Positions 14,346 to 23,264 of a stretch of DNA of 36,377 bases are shown one piece after another. The notes under the pieces are model-generated. The model was not told the DNA's origin. It worked only from the letters and a program-made list of their open reading frames with translations, and ran no database searches. How positions within the stretch are numbered: the stretch's first letter is position 1; each line of letters opens with the position of its first letter. The translations under genes were made by a program, and so were the position numbers. Source of the DNA: Chloroflexota bacterium (GTDB taxonomy: Bacteria; Chloroflexota; Dehalococcoidia; SM23-28-2; RBG-16-64-32); the NCBI GenBank assembly GCA_005882715.1, contig VBEI01000100.1:1-36377 (forward strand). The letters run 5' to 3'.

Positions 14346-16406
14346 CTATCGTTGCTCGCTAGGCTGTGTCTCCTGCGGTTTGCACCCGGGTGGCGCGAAC
14401 GGATTGGCCGCTGCCCAGCGGCCGACCGGACACACGTCGATTCCGCTTCCGGCACACCGCTTTCTCGCCGTGATGTCCGGCTCCGAGAGGGGCCCGCTCA
14501 CCTTAACGATTGGCAGGCGCGCCAGTCCACCTGCGACCAGGCGGTCCAGTTGCGCATTATCCCGGATGCGATACAGACTGCCGCAGCGCATCACGAAAGG
14601 CGTGGTGCCACTTACCTCCTGGAGCAGCGTCCCCTCTTGCGGCCCCTCTGGAATGGCGCCCAGCGCGCCCGGCGGGACTACTGTCACCTCCGCCGAAAGC
14701 GACCCCGCCGCTATCAACGCCTCTCTCCGTCCCGCGTCCGTAAGCGCAAATTTCATCCCGGAGGCGATCTGCCACTCCGCGTTGCTTGCCAGCTCCTGCA
14801 CGCGTGCGCCGTCCCGGGGCGCCGTAGGCAGCGCCGCCAGCGTGCCATCGGGAACGATGTTCAGCCGCCATTCCAGCGCACTCTTGCGCACGAGCTGGTT
14901 TCTCACCATAGCGTCAGGGAGCGGAAACTTGGCTCCGGCCGCCACCTGCCACTCCGCGCTGCTGCTTAGCTCCCGCACCCGTGCGCCGTCATGTGGCGTG
15001 GTCGGTATCTGTGCCAGGGAGCCCAACGGTACTATGTACGGCGTCGCTTCGAGAGCACCCGCGCCGATCAACGCGTCCCTGACTTCCGGCGATGGCAAAG
15101 GGAATCTGGCGCCGGCCGTGATCTGCCATTCCGTCGCGCTGCCCAGCTCCATCAGCTGCGTGCCCTCCCTCGGCACGTTGGGTATCTGGCTCAGCCCGCC
15201 CGGCGCTACTGTGTGGACCTGTTGGAACCCCAGCCCCATCGCGTATAGAGCGTCCGGGCTGGGTATTGCGAATTTCGCACCGGCGTAGACCGCGTAAACA
15301 GTCGGAGAACCGGCCTCCTGCAGAAGAGTCCCGTCCCACGGAACGTCGGCCACCGTCTGGAGCATCCCGGCTCCCACGATCCAGTAGTCCCCAGGACGTC
15401 GGCCCATGGCTGCGAGCGCGTCAGGGCTCGGGATATGGAACTTCGCCCCGCTATACAGCACGTAGAGCGCTGGACTCGACTCTTCCTTGAGGATGCAGCC
15501 GTCCCACGGACACGGCGACCATACCCAGTACGAAGGCCAGGCCGAGGCTACGGCCTGAGTCGGTTCCCATATGTTCCAGGCGGCCTCCCAGACCTCTGGC
15601 CGCACCACGCCCCGCCGCCAGATACTAACTCTCGAGGAACCCGCGGATCGAGCGGCATCCATCGCTGCCAGGAACTTATCTCCGCTTGTATCCCCCTCGA
15701 GCATCGGGATGTACTCAAGCTGCCTCCCCGGGGCCAGCCAGCTCAAATCTGCGTGCGCCTGGCTCACGCAACCACTGGGATCAGCCCAGATTCCCTGGTC
15801 CGCATACAGCTCCCAGTAGCACATCGGCAGCGCCGCGTTCGCGGTCGACAGCCATTTCCAGGTCCCCGAGTCCTGCCATGTCCACGAGCGGGGATCGTAT
15901 ATCACGCCGAGGTTTGCCTCTGGCCGCTCCGCTCTCAGGCGCCACCAGAACTGTTCAGCCAGGTAGTTGCAGTCCCAGTAACAAAAGCCGTCGAACGGTT
16001 CCACGTCCGCGTAAAGCGCCTTGACTCCCGTGTCCAGCACCGCTTCCGCCATCGCCACTTGCCTCTCGACGTCAACTCCCTTAGGAACGAACCACGCGAC
16101 CACCTCGATACCCTTCGCGTTGTAGTCGGCAATCAGACGCCTCAGGCTCGCTGGCCCCGTGACGGCCTTGGAGTTACCGTCGTAAGTGGACATCCAGTCG
16201 GTCCCATCGTGCGTCTTTATGTGCACCGTTCCCACGGGCAGGAGAGTATCGTCGCCCTCTACGCCCGGGTAGTCTTGTGCGAACTGCCAGACGACGGTCT
16301 CGATCTCTATCGCCTTGGCCGGTCGCGGAGTGAAGTCCACGCCGAAATGCTGGCCGCCAACGGCCAGCATTGTCAGCAACGCTAATGCAGCTGCGAATCG
16401 GCGCAT
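14346..16406 (-). CDS. Exported protein with six tandem 56-59-residue repeats
   Basis: The protein has 686 residues. Residues 1-32 are a signal peptide. Residues about 35-285 resemble a TIM-barrel glycosidase-like domain (HIKTHDGTDWMSTYD; VVAWFVPKGVD; LYADVEPFDGFCYWDC; NLGVIYDPRSW), with Asp134 and Glu136 as possible acidic active-site residues. I do not recognise the family firmly. From 302 onward six repeats begin at residues 302, 358, 414, 473, 532 and 591. Each runs D/E-G-T/A-x-L, then an aromatic/GAKF-x-(I/L)P core and a closing VP-x-G-x-L-x-x-IP. The repeats are probably a wall-, sugar- or surface-binding stalk. It is followed by the sugar dehydrogenase-like gene (82 bp), so the two exported proteins may be made together. 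Confidence 0.7.
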   Translation of the reverse strand: MRRFAAALALLTMLAVGGQHFGVDFTPRPAKAIEIETVVWQFAQDYPGVEGDDTLLPVGTVHIKTHDGTDWMSTYDGNSKAVTGPASLRRLIADYNAKGIEVVAWFVPKGVDVERQVAMAEAVLDTGVKALYADVEPFDGFCYWDCNYLAEQFWWRLRAERPEANLGVIYDPRSWTWQDSGTWKWLSTANAALPMCYWELYADQGIWADPSGCVSQAHADLSWLAPGRQLEYIPMLEGDTSGDKFLAAMDAARSAGSSRVSIWRRGVVRPEVWEAAWNIWEPTQAVASAWPSYWVWSPCPWDGCILKEESSPALYVLYSGAKFHIPSPDALAAMGRRPGDYWIVGAGMLQTVADVPWDGTLLQEAGSPTVYAVYAGAKFAIPSPDALYAMGLGFQQVHTVAPGGLSQIPNVPREGTQLMELGSATEWQITAGARFPLPSPEVRDALIGAGALEATPYIVPLGSLAQIPTTPHDGARVRELSSSAEWQVAAGAKFPLPDAMVRNQLVRKSALEWRLNIVPDGTLAALPTAPRDGARVQELASNAEWQIASGMKFALTDAGRREALIAAGSLSAEVTVVPPGALGAIPEGPQEGTLLQEVSGTTPFVMRCGSLYRIRDNAQLDRLVAGGLARLPIVKVSGPLSEPDITARKRCAGSGIDVCPVGRWAAANPFAPPGCKPQETQPSEQR

Positions 16407-16464
16407 GGACTTCGCTCCGACCCCAATTCTTGGGCACGAAGGTATGTTTGATGGGATGCACCCG

Positions 16465-16476
16465 GACCACGTGGTC
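16465..16476. promoter_or_regulatory. Perfect 12-bp palindrome, possible operator
   Basis: GACCACGTGGTC is a perfect palindrome 59 bp upstream of the six-repeat protein start and about 90 bp downstream of the nuoN stop (minus-strand sense). Its size suits a dimeric regulator, but it occurs once here and no promoter hexamers were identified next to it. Confidence 0.3.
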
Positions 16477-16559
16477 GCTGTCAGGCTATCGGATAGAGCC
16501 GAAGGCAGTCAACATAATGACCCGTGAGAGGAAGAAACAGCAAAGAGATTCGCCAACAC

Positions 16560-18059
16560 TCACTGTCCCGCCACCGCCGCGCGCCCCACTCCCGCGAATA
16601 CGTCCGCTGTGCTCCCGTCCACCCAGTCCAGCAGCGGCGCCGGGTACAGCCCGATGAACAGCACCCCGGCCACCAACAACGCCAGCGCCCCGTACTCCAC
16701 CCATGGCACCCGCACCGACAGCGGCGCCTCCGCTTTGCCGAGGAACATCTCCTTGATGATCACGAGGTAGTAGTACAGCGAGACAAAGCTCATCGTGACT
16801 GCCACCCCGGCCAGCCACAGCAGGTCCTGGTCTGCCGCCGCCTGGAACAGGATGAACTTCGTTGCGAATCCCGCGAATAGCGGCATCCCCGCCAGCGAAA
16901 ACAATGCAATCGATAGCGATAGAGCAAGGAACGGCGCCGTATCACGCAGCCCCGCAAAGTCCTTGATCTCTTCCTTGCCGGTCCAATTGTAGTAGATGAT
17001 TACGCACACGAACGCCGCCAGGTTCGTGACCACGTATCCCATCATGTGCAGTACGAGAGCGCTTCCCGACTCCGGGGACAGCGCCGCAATGCCCATCAGC
17101 AGATAACCCACCTGTCCAATGCTCGAATAGGCCAGCAGCCGCTTGATATTGCTCTGCTGGATCGCGACCAGGTTCCCGAGCACCATCGTTGCCACCGAGA
17201 GCCCGGCGATGAAGTATCGCCAATCGTCGATCTTCGGCTCGAACGCCTCCGCGAAGAGCTTCAAGAACAGGGCGAACCCACCCGACTTTGATATCGCAGA
17301 TATCAGCGCCGTCACCGGCAATGGAGCACCTTCATAAGCGTCCGGCGTCCACATGTGAAACGGCACGGCTGCCACCTTGAACCCGAGCCCCGCCATGATC
17401 AGCGCCAGGCCTAAGAACAACGCCTCATCAATGCCGCCCGTGTCGGTTGACAGCGCCTTGCCGATCTCGCTATAGTGCGTCGACCCGGTGGTGCCGTAGA
17501 TCATGCCGATGCCGTACAACAACAGCGCCGACGAGAACGCTCCCAGCAGCATGTACTTCAGCCCACCTTCGTTCGATCGCAAGTCGAACTTCGCGTACGC
17601 GGTCAACACGTAAAGGCTGAAGCTAAGGAGCTCCAGCGATATGTAGGCGGTCAGCAGCTCGCTGGCCGCGGCCATTCCGTTTGCGCCTACCACTGCGAGA
17701 AGAATGAAGGCGTAGTACTCCCCCGCGTGCAGCAGGCGCTCCTTTACGTACCGCGCTGAGGCCAGGCAGGCGAAAACGCCGATCAGGCCGAAGAACACCC
17801 GGAACAGCGTGGTGTAGTCGTTGATGTCGATCAGCCCCGCGAAGTTCGTGTCGTTGTCCACCCAGATCAGCGAGACGAGGACAGAGATCAGCGCTCCGGC
17901 CGCCGCGATATATCCAAGCAACTCTTTATCGAGACGTCCCCAGCGCCCGAATCCCCCGGCAGGCCAGAACAGGTCGAGCATGATAAGGAGGCCGGCCCAC
18001 GCGACGAGAATGTACTCCGGGGTCAGCAACTTCCAATCGAAATTCGCGTCCGGCATCAC
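16560..18059 (-). CDS. nuoN: NADH-quinone oxidoreductase subunit N
   Basis: This is one of three antiporter-like proton-pumping membrane subunits of complex I. It has 499 residues with about 14 hydrophobic helices. Characteristic residues are Glu143 in the TM5 segment (YISLELLSFSLYVL) and the TM7-8 motif VPFHMWTPDAYEGAPLPVTA followed by the Lys of SKSGGFALFLKLF. Its ATG overlaps the nuoM stop by 4 bp (ATGA), so translation is coupled. It is the last nuo gene; 153 bp separate it from the downstream exported-protein gene. Confidence 0.96.
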   Translation of the reverse strand: MMPDANFDWKLLTPEYILVAWAGLLIMLDLFWPAGGFGRWGRLDKELLGYIAAAGALISVLVSLIWVDNDTNFAGLIDINDYTTLFRVFFGLIGVFACLASARYVKERLLHAGEYYAFILLAVVGANGMAAASELLTAYISLELLSFSLYVLTAYAKFDLRSNEGGLKYMLLGAFSSALLLYGIGMIYGTTGSTHYSEIGKALSTDTGGIDEALFLGLALIMAGLGFKVAAVPFHMWTPDAYEGAPLPVTALISAISKSGGFALFLKLFAEAFEPKIDDWRYFIAGLSVATMVLGNLVAIQQSNIKRLLAYSSIGQVGYLLMGIAALSPESGSALVLHMMGYVVTNLAAFVCVIIYYNWTGKEEIKDFAGLRDTAPFLALSLSIALFSLAGMPLFAGFATKFILFQAAADQDLLWLAGVAVTMSFVSLYYYLVIIKEMFLGKAEAPLSVRVPWVEYGALALLVAGVLFIGLYPAPLLDWVDGSTADVFAGVGRAAVAGQ

Positions 18060-19561
18060 GACGTGATTCCCGGTATATTGGCCACGGTATCCGATATGCG
18101 GTCAATGAAGGGCGTTGGCCAGAGCCCCATGAACAGCAAGAACGCGATCAGCAGCGCCCCCGCGAACTGCTCGCCCAGACGCATCTCCCTCAAGCTCTCC
18201 CATTTCTCGTTGAGAGGCCCGAAGTAGGCGCGCGCAAGCATTCGCAGAATGTAAGTGGCCGTAATCGCCGCCGCCAGGATCCCGGCGGCCCCCGCCCAGT
18301 AATAACCCGCCCGAAAAGTCCCCACGAAGATGTGAAACTCCGCGATGAATCCCGCTAGCCCCGGCAGCCCGAGCGACGACAATCCCGCAATCGCCCAGAA
18401 CGCCGAGTGTCGGGGCATCTTCTTTGCGATTCCCCCGAAGGTGGTCATATCCCGTGTGTGTGCTTGGTCATACAGCGCGCCCACGTTCGCGAACATGAGG
18501 GCCGTCATCGCTCCGTGCGCGAACATCTGGAGCACCGCCCCGCTGACGCCGATGTCGTTCATCGTCGCAAGCCCCATAAGTACGAAGCCCATGTGGCTCA
18601 CGCTCGAATAGCCCACCATGTACTTAAGGTCCGTCTGCGCCAGCGCCGAAATTGCTCCGTACAATGCGCCGATCACGCCCAGAGTCATCAGCACCGGCGC
18701 CCAGAACTCCGCCCCTTCGGGCAGCAGTGTCATCCCCACACGCAGGATCCCAAACGCCCCAAGCTTCATCAGTACTCCGGCGTGCAGCATTGAAACGCCG
18801 GTGGGCGCTGCCACGTGGCCGTCCGGCGACCACGTATGGAATGGCCACATCCCCGCAAGCACGCCGAAGCCGATCATGTAGAACGGGAACACCGCCTTCT
18901 GGAAGCCCGAGTCGTACTGCACCTGCCCTAGCACCGGCAAGTCAAACGTGCCCCTGTCCGCCTCCACGAACGTCGCGAATATGCCAATGAAAATCAGCAC
19001 ACTCCCTGCAACAAGGTAGAGCACGAGCTTCATCGCCCCGTACTCCTTCGTCCGGACGAACGTGCCGAAGTTGCTGCTCGCCCCCCAGACGGCAATCAGC
19101 AGGTACATCGGCAGCACCGCCACCTCGTACCAGAAGAAGAGGAAAAATAGGTCCTGCGACTCGAAGACTCCGAACACGCCCGCAACGAGCAGGAACAGCA
19201 ATACGAAGAAGTCTTTGTTCCGGTAGCTGATGTTCCAGGAGACGAATACGGCTGCGAATATGACGAGGCCGGTTAACAGCACAAGCGGCGCGGCGATCCC
19301 GTCGACGGCAAGGTGCAATGAGATTCCGTTCTTGCCCAGGAATCCAACGTTCTCAAGCCAGTCCAGGCGGAACCCGAAACGCAGCCCCCTGCCACCTTGA
19401 AACTCATACGCAAAGAACACGATGAGTGACAACGCGAACTGTATCCCGGCTGAAACCAGGGCGACATACCGTACAAGCTGCGGATAGCGCGACGGCACCA
19501 GCATGATTAGCACCGCTGTGCACAGCGGCACCGTAACCAGCGCAAAGAGAACTCCGCCCAC
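18056..19561 (-). CDS. nuoM: NADH-quinone oxidoreductase subunit M
   Basis: This antiporter-like membrane subunit of complex I has 501 residues. The pump glutamate is Glu146 in LFFWYEVAVLPMYLLI. The central motif reads WPFHTWSPDGHVAAPTGVSM followed by AGVLMKLGAFG; the usual LPDAH is SPDGH here, a mild divergence. The start is GTG, 2 bp after the nuoL stop, and the end overlaps nuoN. It lies in the proton-translocating arm between NuoL and NuoN. Confidence 0.96.
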   Translation of the reverse strand: MGGVLFALVTVPLCTAVLIMLVPSRYPQLVRYVALVSAGIQFALSLIVFFAYEFQGGRGLRFGFRLDWLENVGFLGKNGISLHLAVDGIAAPLVLLTGLVIFAAVFVSWNISYRNKDFFVLLFLLVAGVFGVFESQDLFFLFFWYEVAVLPMYLLIAVWGASSNFGTFVRTKEYGAMKLVLYLVAGSVLIFIGIFATFVEADRGTFDLPVLGQVQYDSGFQKAVFPFYMIGFGVLAGMWPFHTWSPDGHVAAPTGVSMLHAGVLMKLGAFGILRVGMTLLPEGAEFWAPVLMTLGVIGALYGAISALAQTDLKYMVGYSSVSHMGFVLMGLATMNDIGVSGAVLQMFAHGAMTALMFANVGALYDQAHTRDMTTFGGIAKKMPRHSAFWAIAGLSSLGLPGLAGFIAEFHIFVGTFRAGYYWAGAAGILAAAITATYILRMLARAYFGPLNEKWESLREMRLGEQFAGALLIAFLLFMGLWPTPFIDRISDTVANIPGITS

Positions 19562-19563
19562 GG

Positions 19564-21495
19564 TTAGAGCCTCAACACCAGCAGCAACACCGCCAGACCG
19601 ATAACCCCCGCAACAATCGCGAGCGCATAGTTCGGCAGCTTCCCCGTTTCCAGGAATTTCAACTCGAACCCGGCGAACAGTCCCAAGCCCGCAGAGCCAT
19701 CGACCGCCGTATCGTTCACGATATTGCGGTCAAACCAGGCGACTAGGGCGCCCAATGTGAGGACGACGCGGTTGATGACCCACTGGTAAGCATCGTCGAT
19801 GTAGTATCGGTTGTAGAGCGTCTCGTACACGGGCTGCAGGGCCTCCCCTGCCCGGCGCGCCGGCTCCGCTTTCTCCGACCAGAAATACCAGCCGGCCACT
19901 ATTCCACCTACGGCAAGCGCTGTTGAGAAAATGGCGACGCCCCAGGCGAAGTCGAACTTCTCCGGCTCCGCGAAGAACACGAACTCGCCAAAGCCGCCGG
20001 GGAAGCCCAGCGCCTCCCCTACGAAGCCGAACACCACCAATCCGCCCACCGCCGTAAGCGCCGCAAGCAAAACGAGCGGCAGAGTCATCAGCGATTCGGC
20101 GTCATGCGCGTGTCCCCACCCAACTCGGTCTCTCGCCTCGAAGAGGAACGTCCTGATAAACAGCCGTGTCATGTACAGAGCAGTGATGAACACGCTGATC
20201 AAGGCGAGTATGTAGAGGACCACGTTCCGGTGCTGGTCCAGCGCGTGCAACACCTCGTCCTTCGCCCAGAACCCCGAAAGGGGTATCACGCCGATCATCG
20301 CCAGCGTGCCAATCCCGAACACTGCTGCCGTCACAGGCATTTTAGCCGCCAGGCCGCCCAACTCTCTGATGTCCTGCTTTTCCGTTGCGTGGATCACCGA
20401 CCCCGACGCCAGGAAGAGTAGCGCCTTGAAAAAACCGTGCACCAATAGATACAGCATCGCTGCGGTAACCGAGCCGGAACCAAGCGCGACGAACATCAAT
20501 CCCAGGCTGTTCAGCGTCGAGTAGGCGATGACCCGCTTTATATCAGTTTCAACCAGCCCCATCGTCGCCGACATAAGCACAGTGATTAACCCCAACGCGG
20601 TCACTACGTCCAGTGCGATATCGTCTGCCAGCACGAACAGCGGAAACATCCGCGCCACCATGTACACGCCTGCGACAACCATCGTCGCCGCATGAATCAG
20701 CGCCGAGACCGGCGTCGGGCCCTCCATCGCATCCGGCAACCAGACATGCAGCGGAAATTGCCCCGACTTGCCCACAGCGCCCGCAAACAAGAACAGCACC
20801 GCGATCGTCAGGTACGCGTTTCCACTCAGCCCCAGCCCGCCGATGTCTGCATTGTTGAATCCGCCCCGCGCAGCGAAGTCAAAGATTTCGGTGATATCGA
20901 ACGTCCCCGCCTCACGCCATAGCAATAGGATGCCTATCAGGAAGCCGACATCGCCGATCCGGGTAGTAATGAACGCCTTCTTAGCCGCTTCTGCGGCCGA
21001 ACGCCGCTCCCACCAGAACCCGATCAGGAGGAATGAGCAGAACCCGACACCCTCCCAGGCGGCGTAGAGCAACAGAAGGTTGTCCGCCAACACCAGTGTC
21101 AGCATCGATGCTGCGAAGAGGGACATGCACGTGAAGTACCAACCGTACTTCGGGTCGCCCCTCATATAGGCCACCGAGTAGACCTGGACCAGCAGCGCCA
21201 CGAACGACACGACCGCAAGCATTACGATCGTGATCTGGTCTACGAAGAACCCCAGCCGTATTTCGAAGTTGTCGAACTGGACCCACTCCCAACTTTTCTC
21301 AACGGGAACGAAGTCCGTTCCGTTCGCTTTATCCAAAAAGTCAACAAGGACCGGAAAGAGCAGCAAGAATGACCCGGCGATGGCGGCGATCGCGACAAAG
21401 TCTCCTCCCCGCGGCAGGTACTTGCCGAACAGCAGCAGAATCACGAACGCCGCTGCCGGGAGCGCAGGGATCAGGTAGGCTTCTTGGGCTCCCAC
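19564..21495 (-). CDS. nuoL: NADH-quinone oxidoreductase subunit L
   Basis: This is the distal antiporter-like subunit of complex I, 643 residues, including the C-terminal lateral helix region (about 500-643). Glu148 (LLLYAAWEGVGFCSFLLIGF) and Lys243 (AGAVGKSGQFPLHVWLPDAM) are the expected pump residues, followed by EGPTPVSALIHAATMVVAGV. The start is GTG, 4 bp after the nuoK stop. Nothing unusual is seen in length or motif order. Confidence 0.96.
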   Translation of the reverse strand: MGAQEAYLIPALPAAAFVILLLFGKYLPRGGDFVAIAAIAGSFLLLFPVLVDFLDKANGTDFVPVEKSWEWVQFDNFEIRLGFFVDQITIVMLAVVSFVALLVQVYSVAYMRGDPKYGWYFTCMSLFAASMLTLVLADNLLLLYAAWEGVGFCSFLLIGFWWERRSAAEAAKKAFITTRIGDVGFLIGILLLWREAGTFDITEIFDFAARGGFNNADIGGLGLSGNAYLTIAVLFLFAGAVGKSGQFPLHVWLPDAMEGPTPVSALIHAATMVVAGVYMVARMFPLFVLADDIALDVVTALGLITVLMSATMGLVETDIKRVIAYSTLNSLGLMFVALGSGSVTAAMLYLLVHGFFKALLFLASGSVIHATEKQDIRELGGLAAKMPVTAAVFGIGTLAMIGVIPLSGFWAKDEVLHALDQHRNVVLYILALISVFITALYMTRLFIRTFLFEARDRVGWGHAHDAESLMTLPLVLLAALTAVGGLVVFGFVGEALGFPGGFGEFVFFAEPEKFDFAWGVAIFSTALAVGGIVAGWYFWSEKAEPARRAGEALQPVYETLYNRYYIDDAYQWVINRVVLTLGALVAWFDRNIVNDTAVDGSAGLGLFAGFELKFLETGKLPNYALAIVAGVIGLAVLLLVLRL

Positions 21496-21499
21496 CGTC

Positions 21500-21808
21500 T
21501 CACCACTTCATCATGTCCGCTTCATCCACGTTCGCCGTCGCCTTGTTCCGGTAGAGGCGCAGAATAATCGCCAGCGCCAACCCAACCTCGGCGGCCGCGA
21601 TCGTGATCACGAAGACCGCGAAGATCAGGCCCGTGAAGGCTTGAGGTGAAAGGTAAACCGCAAACGCGATGAAATTAATGCTCACCGCCTGGAGCATTAG
21701 CTCCACGGACATCAGGATTAGCACCGCGCTTCGTCGCGCCAGCACACCGTAAATCCCAAGCGAAAATAGAATCGAGCTAAGGACGAGAAAGTCGTTAATC
21801 GGGATCAC
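21500..21808 (-). CDS. nuoK: NADH-quinone oxidoreductase subunit K
   Basis: This small three-helix membrane subunit has 102 residues, normal length. The two buried glutamates of the proton path are present as Glu36 (LMSVELMLQAVSINFIAF) and Glu74 (ITIAAAEVGLALAIIL). It is followed 4 bp later by nuoL. It is preceded by a 49-bp spacer from nuoJ that holds a heptamer array, so the coupling seen elsewhere in the operon is looser here. Confidence 0.97.
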   Translation of the reverse strand: MIPINDFLVLSSILFSLGIYGVLARRSAVLILMSVELMLQAVSINFIAFAVYLSPQAFTGLIFAVFVITIAAAEVGLALAIILRLYRNKATANVDEADMMKW

Positions 21809-21817
21809 AGGCGCGAT

Positions 21818-21852
21818 CTCCTGGCTCGTAGCTCTTGGCTCCTGGCTCGTCC
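21818..21852 (+). repeat. Heptamer array between nuoJ and nuoK
   Basis: Five 7-bp units sit in one register: CTCCTGG, CTCGTAG, CTCTTGG, CTCCTGG, CTCGTCC. On the coding (minus) strand these read as GGAG/CGAG-rich units ending 9 bp before the nuoK ATG, so they may also serve as its ribosome site. Confidence 0.75.
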
Positions 21853-21857
21853 CTTCA

Positions 21858-22355
21858 TCATTCCCCTTCCTCCCCCCGCGCCAGAACTATCGCGCCGAGC
21901 AGCGCCACCATCAGCACCAGCGAAGCCACCTCAAACGGCACTGCCCAGGTCGTGAAGAGATCGTTCCCGATCTGCTGGATCGAGATGACGTTGATCTTGT
22001 TCGTGTCGCCTGGCCACTCGGTACTCACCATCGAGAAGATCGACACGACCATAAATGCGCCGGCGGCCAACGCGGCAAAGGGCCGCTGCGGACCGTCAAG
22101 CGCCGCCGGCATGTCCCGCACGCGCGTCAGCATCATCGCGAATAGCACCAGAATCGTGACTGCGCCGCCGTAAATCAGCACCTGCACGATTGCGAGAAAC
22201 TCGGCCGAGAGGAGGATGAAGATACCGGCGACTGAGAGCAGCGAGAGAATCAGAAACAGCGCGGAGTGTACGACATTGCGGGCTGTGACTACGCCGATTG
22301 CACCGACGACGGTGGGAACGGCGACAACGTAGAAGATGACTTCTTCGTACGTCAT
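21858..22355 (-). CDS. nuoJ: NADH-quinone oxidoreductase subunit J
   Basis: This five-helix membrane subunit has 165 residues. It contains the conserved NVVHSALFLILSLLSVAGIF and EFLAIVQVLIYGGAVTILVL (TM3 region with its pi-bulge) segments and ends in a short acidic tail. Its ATG overlaps the stop of the MOSC gene (ATGA), so translation of nuoJ is probably coupled to that non-complex-I gene. Confidence 0.95.
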   Translation of the reverse strand: MTYEEVIFYVVAVPTVVGAIGVVTARNVVHSALFLILSLLSVAGIFILLSAEFLAIVQVLIYGGAVTILVLFAMMLTRVRDMPAALDGPQRPFAALAAGAFMVVSIFSMVSTEWPGDTNKINVISIQQIGNDLFTTWAVPFEVASLVLMVALLGAIVLARGEEGE

Positions 22356-23248
22356 GCCGCGGGCTCGACCGTGACCGTATCGCCGCGCGAGATACGACCG
22401 CCCGTTGTAACCGTCACCGCCACGCCGACCGCGGGTAGTTCCTTGCCGACGGCGGGCATGAGCACCCGGTGGTGATCTGCGACCGTGCGCAGAATCGCGG
22501 GGTCGTTCGGCAGGTCTCCCTGCGGAAGCGTCGTCATGACGCAGCGCACCATCGTATCGATCACCTGGAGGCGCACGCCGTTGCCAGCTTTCAGTGGCTT
22601 GCCGATCCAGGCGTCTTCGACAAAGCCGCCCTCGTCGCCCTCGGCCTCGATCACCAGATTCGGTCGGAATCGCCGGGCCTCCCAGCGTCCTTCCGGGTAA
22701 ATCTCGCTAAGCTTCGCAAGCGTGCTAGTGGTGAGCAAATGGAGCGGCGTGTAATCGAAGAATGTCTGCGGTGCGCCCAGGCCCAACGGGAGAGTCGTAA
22801 GGCTGTCGCCCTCCGTGTTCTCGACCGCCCGCCCGATTGGAGTCTGGAAATCCAACCAGTAGTGTTCGAAGATAGCCGGCTTCGCCTCCGGCTGCGTCAG
22901 GCTAACTTCGCGTCCTAGGAACCGCGACAGGACAGACGTCGCTGCTGTCTCGTCGCTGCGCAGCCCTGTGCCGTCCGGCAACTTGATAAGCACCGGGGGT
23001 AGGGGCTGGCCGAGGGCAGGGGGTTCAACATACTCCGCGCGACATTCGAACATTCGCGCCCACTTGCGCGGGTTCTTGGCGCTGACGGTCCGCCCGGTCT
23101 CGTTGTCGACGAGCGCGTAGCCCCGATCGCCGACAATGCCGCGCTCGGTTATGTCCGCGACCTCCAGCTCCTCCCCCATCATCGACTTGACGGGGTAGCG
23201 ATGGAGCGACGCTACAGTTCCTGAGCTGACGGCGGTTGGGCTCGGCAC
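22352..23248 (-). CDS. MOSC domain protein (YcbX-like) inside the nuo operon
   Basis: This is a 298-residue protein from a GTG at 23248, 16 bp after the nuoI stop. The frame is open into nuoI, but homology begins just after this GTG. Residues 10-110 are the N-terminal beta-barrel domain (SLHRYPVKSMMGEELEVADI; GDRGYALVDNETG). Residues about 140-298 are the MOSC domain, with RRFRPNLVI (192-200) and Cys236 in DTMVRCVMTTLPQGDL, the cysteine expected to carry persulfide sulfur or bind molybdenum cofactor. Such proteins act with Moco enzymes, for example in reducing N-hydroxylated compounds. It overlaps nuoJ by 4 bp and is clearly part of the operon, although complex I has no molybdenum. The link is unexplained. 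Confidence 0.85.
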   Translation of the reverse strand: MPSPTAVSSGTVASLHRYPVKSMMGEELEVADITERGIVGDRGYALVDNETGRTVSAKNPRKWARMFECRAEYVEPPALGQPLPPVLIKLPDGTGLRSDETAATSVLSRFLGREVSLTQPEAKPAIFEHYWLDFQTPIGRAVENTEGDSLTTLPLGLGAPQTFFDYTPLHLLTTSTLAKLSEIYPEGRWEARRFRPNLVIEAEGDEGGFVEDAWIGKPLKAGNGVRLQVIDTMVRCVMTTLPQGDLPNDPAILRTVADHHRVLMPAVGKELPAVGVAVTVTTGGRISRGDTVTVEPAA

Positions 23249-23264
23249 GGCTTCTATGGCCCTG

